From contig NZ_JAKMUS010000017.1 of the NCBI RefSeq assembly GCF_027570075.1, forward strand, positions 1 through 52,476: a stretch of DNA of 52,476 bases, given 5' to 3'. The number at the start of each line of letters is the position of its first letter. The stretch's first letter is position 1. Both the position numbers and the translations under genes were made by a program. Below, in pieces: positions 34,117 to 41,111 of the stretch. Source of the DNA: Corynebacterium meitnerae. Its GTDB lineage: Bacteria > Actinomycetota > Actinomycetes > Mycobacteriales > Mycobacteriaceae. The notes under the pieces are model-generated. The model did not search any database. It was not told the origin of the DNA and was given only the letters and a program-made list of their open reading frames with translations.

Positions 34117-34650
34117 ATGTCTACTGCATCCCGTAAGGTCCGCGCGATCGCTGCTGGTTCTGCTGTTATTGGTCTTGGCGCTGCCCTGACCCTTGCTGCT
34201 TGGTCCGATTCTGAATTTGCCAAGGGCAGCTTCTCCACCGCCAAGTTCGGCATCCAGGGTGCTGCTGGCGACTCTGCTTTCGCTGACCACGCCGCTGAGA
34301 ACGAAGCCCTGACCCTCGCTTTCTCCCCTGAGCAGCCAATGCAGCCAGGCCAGACCGTGGTTCAGGCTTACCAGCTGAAGAACATCGAGGGCGGCGTTGA
34401 TTCCACCGTCACCCTCGCCGCTGAGACCAAGGTTGGCAACCTGCCGCTCACCGCCGAGGTGCTCAAGACCGCTGACGCTAACTGCGCGGCTGACACCACC
34501 GGCGACAAGGTCAACGTTGGCGGCACCTTCGACCTGACCGGCCAGGACGTACAGAACTTCTGCATCAAGGTCACCCTCGGTGCTAATTACGAGGGCCAGG
34601 ACGAATCCAACGACATCGTCTGGCGTTTCGACGCAGCTCCGAAGAACTAA
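34117..34650 (+). CDS. Alternate-signal exported protein, SipW-substrate (TasA-like) type
   Basis: 177 residues. The N terminus KVRAIAAGSAVIGLGAALTL followed by AAWSDSEFAKGSFST is the alternate signal found on SipW-processed proteins (camelysin/TasA and actinobacterial relatives), where cleavage is expected near the WSDSEF block. The mature part is a beta-sandwich-like, Val/Thr-rich domain with a Cys pair (residues about 128 and 150). In Bacillus, TasA forms matrix fibres; a fibre or surface-layer role here is inference. It has a good AGGAG site. A 216-bp gap separates it from the peptidase, so it may have its own promoter, possibly for higher expression. Confidence 0.8.
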   Translation: MSTASRKVRAIAAGSAVIGLGAALTLAAWSDSEFAKGSFSTAKFGIQGAAGDSAFADHAAENEALTLAFSPEQPMQPGQTVVQAYQLKNIEGGVDSTVTLAAETKVGNLPLTAEVLKTADANCAADTTGDKVNVGGTFDLTGQDVQNFCIKVTLGANYEGQDESNDIVWRFDAAPKN

Positions 34651-34708
34651 CCCTCGTTTCCGGGGCCCATGCCCACCCGATGACAGCAATACAGCAAAAG
34701 GACACATC

Positions 34709-35281
34709 GTGCGTAAAGAGTTCACTCGCCGCGGCAAAGCCATTGCCGCCTCAGGCGCTGTCATCGGGCTTGGCGCGATGACAACCCTGGCAGCCTGGTC
34801 CGATGCGGAATGGACCGTCGGTTCATTCCTCACCGGCAGCTTCCAGGCCCAGGCATCCGACACCTCGGATTTCCAGAACCCCACCGAGGACCTCAACTTC
34901 AGCTTCACCGGCGAAAAGATCCAGCCCGACCTGCCCGTCACCGCAACCCACTGGCTGCGCGTGAAAGAAGGCAACGGCGCGACTGTGACTCTTGGCCGGC
35001 CACAATTCAATAACAACGACAGTAACGAGATTGCGGACCGGTTTACGGCGACCGTCGAAAAGGGCGCATGCGGCGCCACGGAAGGCGTCCTCCAGCAGGG
35101 CAAACTCACCGCCATCAGTAACGACGTAACCGATGCCCTCATCCTTGCCGCCTCCGGCGAGGCACAAGCATTCTGCTTCACCGTCGAGCTCCCGAAAGAA
35201 AACATCCACGACCTTCAGCCGGGTGAGTACACCTCCGGCAAGGTGACCTGGCCCGTCACGGTGACGGAGGTTTCCCAATAA
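34709..35281 (+). CDS. Second alternate-signal exported protein (TasA-like type)
   Basis: 190 residues from GTG 34709 with AAAGGA upstream. The signal region GKAIAASGAVIGLGAMTTLA then AWSDAEWTVGSFLTG closely matches that of the preceding gene, so the two are paralogues in that segment. The mature part differs in detail but keeps the same beta-strand plan and a Cys pair (CGATEG and AFCFTVEL). It ends in a VTWPVTVTEVSQ strand like the VWRF of its neighbour. The stop overlaps the next ATG (TAATG), so translation is coupled. Probably a second matrix or fibre subunit cleaved by the SipW-like peptidase. Confidence 0.78.
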   Translation: MRKEFTRRGKAIAASGAVIGLGAMTTLAAWSDAEWTVGSFLTGSFQAQASDTSDFQNPTEDLNFSFTGEKIQPDLPVTATHWLRVKEGNGATVTLGRPQFNNNDSNEIADRFTATVEKGACGATEGVLQQGKLTAISNDVTDALILAASGEAQAFCFTVELPKENIHDLQPGEYTSGKVTWPVTVTEVSQ

Positions 35282-36549
35282 TGAAGACGACACGCACCAC
35301 CCGCCTGGTCGCCGCCACCGGCTCCATCCTCGCTGCCGGCGCTCTCACCCTCGGCTCCCTCCACGCCCTCGGCCCGACGGAGACCCTCGGCGCCGAAACC
35401 CGCACCGCGGACTTCGAAGCCGCCTTCCGCGCTGACGAGAAACCACTCGAAGTCGTCGGCCAATGGGCCCAGTCCTCCTACTCCGCCAACGGCACCAACT
35501 CCGGCGCCAACTCCCCCTACCGCACCACGCCCCAAGGCACGAGCACCCGCGACTACGCCTGCGCCCACGGCGGCAACGGCGCCAAGTGCGGCGACAACAA
35601 CACCCGCTCCGGCGCCAGCGTGAACATGCCGGCGCAGCCTGAGGTGAATTGGACCCCTTCGTCGTGGAAGCTTCTCGCGGCCTTCTACTTCACTCTCGAC
35701 ACCGGCGCGACAACCAAGGTTGCTTGCCGCCCCGACGGATCCATCCAAGCGTTCGAACCAACCTGGGGCATCAAGTACGGCAACAGCAGCTACTTCCGCA
35801 ACAGAGGTATGCAATACCTCCGCTGGAACGACAACAAAACCATCGACAGTGGTGAACGGTTCACCCGCCTGCGCAGTGGCCAAACCTTCAAGTTCGTTCA
35901 GCAATCGGCCAACGGTGCCGACACCTTCGGTGAAATTTCCATCACCCCACACTGGGGCACCAACCAACGCACGAAGGAAGCCTGGTCCGAACTGACCATT
36001 AGGGTCCTGCCCTACTACCAGCCCGGCCGCTCGCAGACCGGCGGCCCCTGGACCTACACGCTCAGCTCCCGCTGCGGCCTGAACATGAACGACGACACCG
36101 GCTCCACCGGCCCGTCCGCATCCCGCAGTGCAGCTTTCGATGCGGAGCTGCCGGAGGTCGCGTTCGGCGCTGAGCTGCCGGAGCTGTCTCCGACTGAGGC
36201 ACCATCCGACGAGACCACCGCCGAACTCGAAGCAGTCACCGGCCTGACCCGCCAGGACGACCTCACCATCAACGACAGCGAATTCGAGGTCGAAGCAACG
36301 CGCGAGCTTACCGACGCCGACGTCGCGCACATCCACACCATCCTCGATCGGGCGAGTGGGGAGGAAGGGGGTGAGGGGTGGATTCGTCGTGAAGCAAATG
36401 GCTTGCCGACGGTAACCATCTCCCTCCCTGACGGCGGCTATGCACGCGTCACCCCGAAGATCGCGCCCGTTGAAGGCGGCCTGAACGCGGACGACATCAA
36501 CGCCCTGGCAAACAGCATCGAAGCACTCAACGAACTGGGGGCAGAGTAA
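35281..36549 (+). CDS. Exported protein of unknown function in the SipW-type cluster
   Basis: 422 residues. N-terminal hydrophobic segment (LVAATGSILAAGALTLGSLH) suited to export. The region 45-270 is rich in Asn, Gly, Thr, Ser and Trp with several Cys (YACAHGG, AKCGDNN, KVACRPD, SSRCGLN), suggesting a disulfide-bonded extracellular domain. Residues 280-420 contain an acidic segment (ELPEVAFGAELPELSPTEAP) and a helical end (DINALANSIEALNELGAE). There is no membrane anchor or sortase motif. Tight coupling on both sides (1-nt overlaps) ties its function to the fibre-like proteins. I do not recognise the family. Confidence 0.72.
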   Translation: MKTTRTTRLVAATGSILAAGALTLGSLHALGPTETLGAETRTADFEAAFRADEKPLEVVGQWAQSSYSANGTNSGANSPYRTTPQGTSTRDYACAHGGNGAKCGDNNTRSGASVNMPAQPEVNWTPSSWKLLAAFYFTLDTGATTKVACRPDGSIQAFEPTWGIKYGNSSYFRNRGMQYLRWNDNKTIDSGERFTRLRSGQTFKFVQQSANGADTFGEISITPHWGTNQRTKEAWSELTIRVLPYYQPGRSQTGGPWTYTLSSRCGLNMNDDTGSTGPSASRSAAFDAELPEVAFGAELPELSPTEAPSDETTAELEAVTGLTRQDDLTINDSEFEVEATRELTDADVAHIHTILDRASGEEGGEGWIRREANGLPTVTISLPDGGYARVTPKIAPVEGGLNADDINALANSIEALNELGAE

Positions 36550-37160
36550 TGAACAAACGGATGATACGAGCAGCCGCATCCGCCGCGCTCCTCTCCGCGA
36601 CGGTGCTCGCGCTGACCTCCCCGACCGAAGCGGCACGCTCCAAGGGCTTCAACCTTGGCGCCGAATTCCCCTTCACCGTTGATTCCGCCTTCGTGCTCGA
36701 ACACTCCGCGAACGGCGTGGACTGGGCCAACGACGGCAAGGTGCAGAGCATGACCTTCGATTCCAGGGCCATGGCGCTGAAGGTCGGCGAAAACAACGCT
36801 GTGTACGCACCGATGTACCTCCGCCTCGGCGCTGGTACGGCGAGTGGCGCGACCGCGACCATCGCTGAAAACGGCCTGCGCGCCTCAGCGTTTGAGCAGT
36901 CCCTCCGCGCACGCATCTACCCGGGCGTCGACGATTGCTCCGCTTCGGGCGTGAGCGGTGACGGCGCACAGAACTCCCTGAACATGCGAGGTCAGAGCAC
37001 CTCCACCTTCGATCTGCCCGCACCCACGCAGGCCAACCAGCCCGGTGAGGCTGTCCGCGTCTGCGTGAAGGCATGGATGAACGACAACAACTGGCTCCTC
37101 GGCGGCAAGACTCCCCCAACAGCCACCGCCACCTGGCGTGTCACCGCGCAGGAATCCTAG
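36549..37160 (+). CDS. Exported protein in the SipW-type cluster
   Basis: 203 residues. Signal peptide MIRAAASAALLSATVLALTS with likely cleavage at TEA-AR. The mature domain starts with a FPFTVDSAFVLEHSANGVDW stretch followed by strands (MTFDSRAMALKVGENNAVYA, PMYLRLGAGTASGATATIAE) similar in style to SipW-associated small exported proteins. Two Cys (VDDCSASG and VRVCVKAW) probably form a disulfide. The ATG overlaps the upstream stop by 1 nt, and the Rib-repeat gene begins 15 nt downstream. A minor subunit, cap or anchor of a surface assembly is possible. Function unknown. Confidence 0.72.
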   Translation: MNKRMIRAAASAALLSATVLALTSPTEAARSKGFNLGAEFPFTVDSAFVLEHSANGVDWANDGKVQSMTFDSRAMALKVGENNAVYAPMYLRLGAGTASGATATIAENGLRASAFEQSLRARIYPGVDDCSASGVSGDGAQNSLNMRGQSTSTFDLPAPTQANQPGEAVRVCVKAWMNDNNWLLGGKTPPTATATWRVTAQES

Positions 37161-37175
37161 AAAGGCAGCTCAACC

Positions 37176-39467
37176 ATGAACCTCAAGAACAAACTGAGCC
37201 GCGGACAATCCACAGCGATCGCAGCTGGCCTTTCCGTTGCCCTCATCGGCGGTGGCGTGGCGGTCGCGCAGCAGATCAACCTGCCGAACCAGACCGTCGT
37301 GGCTGCCTCCGCGGAGTGCTCCTCGGTGCCGGAAGATGCCAGCCCAATTGCCATTGGCCTTGCTGATTCCTCCACCTGGTCCGAGAACACCCCGACTCAA
37401 TGGGGCGGCGAAGGCCTCCTGCCCGGCGGGCGTGTCTACCGCAGCTACGCCGTGCGCAATCTCGACGCCCGCCCCGTGAAGTGGACCATCAACCTCAGCG
37501 AATCCACGTCCACCCCGGACGCCTACTTCGCGCTCGGTGCTGCAGTGGGACCGGTTACCGCTGATGCCGCGTCGGTCGAGCCATCTGCCATCTCGTACCC
37601 CGCCGCCCCTGCCGCCCCTGAGGCTGAAAAGCCTGCCGACGGCTTCCTCTGGCTCATCGGCTCGGGTGTACCCACCTCCCTGCAGGCTTCCGAGCGTGGC
37701 GCTCTCATCGCCGAGGTCATCATCCCGTCCGGCTCCTACGTAGCCATCACCGACTGGGTCGCTGTCCCTCCGGGCTACGAGTGGTCCAGCCCCGACCAGA
37801 GGATCGATCCGGTATGGGCAACCACCGCCCAGCCAGGCACGCTTGACGACGCCGACAACTTCACCCCCGTCGACGCCTCCGCCCCCGACTTCATCCCGAT
37901 CGGCTGCGACGACGAGCCGACAGAAGAACCGCCGACTCAGACTCAGGCTGAACAGTACGACCCGGTTGCCGTGGCTGACCCTGCACCGGTGACCGCAGGT
38001 GAGACCCCGGATGCGAAGTCCTACGTCGAGGACGCCGACAAGCTGCCCGAAGGAACCACCTTCACCTTCGCTGATGCTGACTTCACTTCGCCGGGCGACA
38101 AGAAGACCACCATCACCGTGACCTACCCCGACAAGTCCACCGACACCGTCGAGGTCACCATCCCGGTCAAGGCAAAGCCAACCCAGGCCGAGCTGCATGA
38201 CCCGGTTGCCGTGGCTGACCCCGCTGAAGTCACCGTGGGCGAAACCCCGAATGCCAAGGACTACATCAAGGACGCCGACAAACTGCCTGAAGGAACCACC
38301 TTCACCTTCGCTGATGCTGACTTCTCCGCCCCGGGCGACAAGAAGACCACCATCACCGTGACCTACCCCGACAAGTCCACCGACACTGTCGAAGTCACCA
38401 TCCCCGTCAAGGCAAAGCCCACCCAGGCCGAGCTGCATGATCCGGTTGCCGTGGATGCGCCTAAGCCTGTCACAGCTGGGGAGACCCCGGAGGCGAAGTC
38501 CTACGTCGAGGACGCCGACAAGCTTCCCGAAGGCACCACCTTCGGCTTCGACGACGCTGACTTCTCCACCCCGGGTGACAAGAAGACCACCATCACGGTG
38601 ACCTACCCCGACAAGTCCACCGACACTGTCGAAGTCACCATCCCGGTCAAGGCAAAGCCCACCCAGGCCGAGCTGCATGATCCGGTTGCCGTGGATGCGC
38701 CTAAGCCTGTCACCGCTGGGGAGACCCCGGAGGCGAAGTCCTACGTCGAGGACGCCGACAAGCTTCCCGAAGGCACCACCTTCGGCTTCGACGACGCTGA
38801 CTTCTCCACCCCGGGCGACAAGAAGACCACCATCACCGTGACCTACCCCGACAAGTCCACCGACACTGTCGAAGTCACCATCCCCGTCAAGGCAAAGCCC
38901 ACCCAGGCCGAGCTGCATGGCCCGGTTGCTGTGACTGACCCGGCACCGGTCACCGCTGGGGAGGAACCGGAGGCGAAGGAGTATGTGAAGGGCGTCGATA
39001 AGCTGCCTGAGGGCACCCAGTTTGAGTTCGCTGACCCGAAGCCTGACTTCACGAAACCCGGTGACAAGCAGGTCACCATCACGGTCAAGTACCCGGATGG
39101 ATCCACTGACGAAGTCATCGTGATCATTTCGGTCAAGGCGAAGGAGAAAACCCCCGAGCCGCAGGGCTCCAGCTTCAAGGATCTCAGCTCCGAATGCCGG
39201 AGCAGCATCATTGGCGGAAGCATTGGCGGCGTCTTGGGTCTGCTCATCGCCATTGTCTCCCAGCTGAACATCCCTGGCCTCAGCGATGGGATTAAGGCCG
39301 CCAACACGCAAATTCAGATCGCACTAGGAATTCACAACCCCGCTCGGGCAGAGAATGCCAATAACTGGGTCTCCATCATCGGAGGGATCGTCGGCGCGAT
39401 GATCTTCTTCACCTCAGCAGGCGTAGCAATAGCAAAGTGCAAGACCGAGTTGGGCTCGAGCGACTAA
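37176..39467 (+). CDS. Rib-repeat surface protein with C-terminal membrane segments
   Basis: 763 residues. N-terminal signal (QSTAIAAGLSVALIGGGVAV). Residues about 50-245 are a unique domain. From residue 257 on there are five Rib-type repeats with an exact 80-residue period (nt starts 37944, 38184, 38424, 38664, 38904), each ending in VTYPDKSTDTVEVTIPVKAK or similar; the fifth is diverged. Two hydrophobic segments close the protein (SIIGGSIGGVLGLLIAIVSQ and WVSIIGGIVGAMIFFTSAG), so it is membrane-attached rather than sortase-linked. Rib domains act as extended stalks. It is the last gene of the export cluster and probably tethers the assembly to the cell. Copy number of repeats may vary. Confidence 0.85.
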   Translation: MNLKNKLSRGQSTAIAAGLSVALIGGGVAVAQQINLPNQTVVAASAECSSVPEDASPIAIGLADSSTWSENTPTQWGGEGLLPGGRVYRSYAVRNLDARPVKWTINLSESTSTPDAYFALGAAVGPVTADAASVEPSAISYPAAPAAPEAEKPADGFLWLIGSGVPTSLQASERGALIAEVIIPSGSYVAITDWVAVPPGYEWSSPDQRIDPVWATTAQPGTLDDADNFTPVDASAPDFIPIGCDDEPTEEPPTQTQAEQYDPVAVADPAPVTAGETPDAKSYVEDADKLPEGTTFTFADADFTSPGDKKTTITVTYPDKSTDTVEVTIPVKAKPTQAELHDPVAVADPAEVTVGETPNAKDYIKDADKLPEGTTFTFADADFSAPGDKKTTITVTYPDKSTDTVEVTIPVKAKPTQAELHDPVAVDAPKPVTAGETPEAKSYVEDADKLPEGTTFGFDDADFSTPGDKKTTITVTYPDKSTDTVEVTIPVKAKPTQAELHDPVAVDAPKPVTAGETPEAKSYVEDADKLPEGTTFGFDDADFSTPGDKKTTITVTYPDKSTDTVEVTIPVKAKPTQAELHGPVAVTDPAPVTAGEEPEAKEYVKGVDKLPEGTQFEFADPKPDFTKPGDKQVTITVKYPDGSTDEVIVIISVKAKEKTPEPQGSSFKDLSSECRSSIIGGSIGGVLGLLIAIVSQLNIPGLSDGIKAANTQIQIALGIHNPARAENANNWVSIIGGIVGAMIFFTSAGVAIAKCKTELGSSD
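37944..39150 (+). repeat. Five in-frame 240-bp Rib repeats
   Basis: Direct repeats begin at 37944, 38184, 38424, 38664 and 38904. The third and fourth are almost identical at the nucleotide level, with only a few base changes over 240 bp; the fifth is much less similar. Near-identity points to recent duplication or gene conversion. Confidence 0.92.
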
Positions 39468-39494
39468 GCACCTCGCCTTTACCTTCACACGCCG

Positions 39495-39535
39495 AGCGCC
39501 CCGCCACCCAAACATGGGAACAACGGTGGGGCGTT
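39495..39535 (+). terminator. Possible terminator after the export cluster
   Basis: CGCCCC...CCACC (39497-39508) can pair with GGTGGGGCG (39525-39533) with a small bulge, followed by TTCAACATTTT. It lies about 30 nt past the Rib-repeat stop. The stem is imperfect. Confidence 0.45.
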
Positions 39536-39666
39536 CAACATTTTGAGGCGAGTCGTCCATTGGAGTTAACCGCGCACGAAAGATAGCTCGGGAGGGCATG
39601 CCCCTCGGGGGTCGTCGCAGACCCTGCGGTGCGATAGGCGGGGCCAGGCGCCCGCAAATGGGCATG

Positions 39667-39695
39667 CCGAATAGCCGGACATGCCGGCTATTCGG
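39667..39695 (-). terminator. Hairpin after the HNH gene
   Basis: Perfect 12-bp arms CCGAATAGCCGG (39667-39678) and CCGGCTATTCGG (39684-39695) with a 5-nt loop, 12 nt past the stop. No T run follows, so it may be an RNA-stability hairpin or an intrinsic stop of the non-canonical actinobacterial type. Two GGCATGCC palindromes occur close by (near 39596 and 39661). Confidence 0.55.
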
Positions 39696-39707
39696 TGAGG
39701 TGGTGGG

Positions 39708-40796
39708 TTATCTGCCGTAGAGCAGTGTCATTGCTCCGAAGGGGTGGACTGTGTTGGGCACTAAGTATCCGTTGGGTGATCTCCACATTGGTGTGCCGCG
39801 GATATTCTCTACCCGGCCGTGGTGGGGTTTGGATGGGTCATCATCGTTGGTGCGGTTGTGGTACCGGCACAGCATCGCCAGGTTGTCCATGTTCGTCAGC
39901 CCGCCCCTCGACCAGGCTTTGATGTGGTGGACCTCGCAGTTATCGGCCGCGTGCCGGCAATCAGGCACAGGACACGTCGGCATGGTCGCCCGGGCGAGAT
40001 CACGCTGCTTCTGGTTGGCGAAGCGTTGCGTGTCGTACAGGTTGACGGGTCCTTCTTGGGGGTGGAACATCGCTACTTCTAGGACATCCCCAAAATTCTG
40101 CTGAAGGAATTCCGCACCGGTCATGGTGGTGCCATCGGTCAGCCCCAGGATGACATCATTGCCGTGACCTTTCATGATGTTGATGTGTTCCTCCAGTGGG
40201 ATGAGGATCAAGGGGCGGGGTACTGCTGGGGCAATACCTGAAGGTTGATCGTCTTCGTCGGGGCGTAGGCCGATCCTTTTCATCACGTTTTCGTACATCT
40301 GTGGTCCGGCAGGACCATCCCCCAGGTTTTGACGGGCCGCGAACTCAATAGCTGCCGCGTCTTCTTCCAAGGCCATGATGATGACCGGGCGTCTCTCATC
40401 TTGGGAGCGACCAAACCGCATTGTGGGTTCCGGGACAGGCTTATCCACCTCAGGCACGATGTCCTTCGACCGGCGCTTCAACGTGTCGTAGTTGCCCGAG
40501 ACGGAAAGCAACGCCAGCCGTAAGTCCCACTTCTTTCCGGGATCTGTGATCCCGGAAATCCGGCCCTCGATGTAGACAAGTTGATCCATCGACTTCTGAG
40601 TCGACTTGGCCACCTTCATTGCGTTGGCTTGCTTGCGGGTGAACTTGGTCTTGCCGTAGTAGACCTTGTGAGCTTTGGTCCATTCAGAAACAAGGGCGGG
40701 CTTGAAGCCAGCATCGAGGAGTAGCTGGGCATCAACGTCTGCCAGGGCCTCGATCGGGTTGGTTAAACCCGCCACCAGTGATCCGAATACGTTCAT
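39708..40796 (-). CDS. HNH endonuclease-domain protein (13E12/DUF222-like)
   Basis: 362 residues. The C-terminal third has CPVPDCRHAADNCEVHHIKA and NMDNLAMLCRYHNRTND, a standard HNH nuclease core with the CxxC / HH / N / HxxN pattern near residues 275-320. The N-terminal two thirds are helical and resemble the DUF222 part of the 13E12-type repeat proteins common in actinobacteria, whose role is unknown. No transposase, integrase or intron is next to it, so mobility is not shown. ATG 40796 is chosen; starts further upstream would translate the DnaA-box palindrome. Codon use looks like its neighbours. Confidence 0.85.
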   Translation of the reverse strand: MNVFGSLVAGLTNPIEALADVDAQLLLDAGFKPALVSEWTKAHKVYYGKTKFTRKQANAMKVAKSTQKSMDQLVYIEGRISGITDPGKKWDLRLALLSVSGNYDTLKRRSKDIVPEVDKPVPEPTMRFGRSQDERRPVIIMALEEDAAAIEFAARQNLGDGPAGPQMYENVMKRIGLRPDEDDQPSGIAPAVPRPLILIPLEEHINIMKGHGNDVILGLTDGTTMTGAEFLQQNFGDVLEVAMFHPQEGPVNLYDTQRFANQKQRDLARATMPTCPVPDCRHAADNCEVHHIKAWSRGGLTNMDNLAMLCRYHNRTNDDDPSKPHHGRVENIRGTPMWRSPNGYLVPNTVHPFGAMTLLYGR

Positions 40797-40846
40797 GCCA
40801 TGCACGCTAAACGCAAACGCAAGAAAACGGAAGGACCAGCGAAAAC

Positions 40847-40879
40847 GGCCTGTGGATAACACAAAATTATCCACAGGCC
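40847..40879. promoter_or_regulatory. Perfect inverted repeat made of two DnaA boxes
   Basis: GGCCTGTGGATAA (40847-40859) and TTATCCACAGGCC (40867-40879) are exact complements around a 7-nt A-rich loop. Each arm contains the consensus DnaA 9-mer TTATCCACA. It lies 51-83 bp upstream of the HNH gene start and would form a stable hairpin in its leader. Confidence 0.75.
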
Positions 40880-41056
40880 ACGCACGGTGAAGCGTTCGTC
40901 AGGAAAGACAAAGAGTCCACGTAACCAGCAGGAACAGGTCAGTTCCCACCAAACTCCAAAAAGTTAGATCCCACGGAAACAACCGCCGCGGCAGGGTGGC
41001 ACCAGTCACACATTTGGCTACTCATTCCAAGACTAAGAACGACTCCTAGGAATGCG

Positions 41057-41084
41057 AAAGCCGCGCCCAGCTGGACGCGGCTTT
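41057..41084 (-). terminator. Terminator after the Ig-like/Rib surface gene
   Basis: AAAGCCGCG (41057-41065) and CGCGGCTTT (41076-41084) form perfect 9-bp arms with a 10-nt loop, 27 nt beyond the stop on the minus strand. The A and T ends could let it work in both directions. Confidence 0.8.
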
Positions 41085-41111
41085 TAGGTGGTTGAGGGAT
41101 GGGCTCGTCGA

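Larger units (their letters stand above)
40797..41111. other. Intergenic region with DnaA-box palindrome
   Basis: 315 bp between two minus-strand genes. It holds the palindrome at 40847-40879 and the terminator at 41057-41084. Between them (40880-41050) I see no gene, and only an A/T-rich patch around 40940-40985. Confidence 0.5.

Noticed and set aside
37170..39311. 713-codon minus-strand open frame opposite the Rib-repeat gene
   Set aside because: Its repeats are only the antisense of the Rib repeats; the plus strand has signal peptide, recognised repeats and membrane segments.
39708..40796. HNH gene as part of an intron or homing element
   Set aside because: No group I/II intron features, intein motifs or split host gene surround it; it resembles chromosomal DUF222/13E12-type proteins.
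40847..40879. DnaA boxes as a replication origin
   Set aside because: Only two boxes, no cluster, no AT-rich unwinding region, and no dnaA or dnaN gene nearby.
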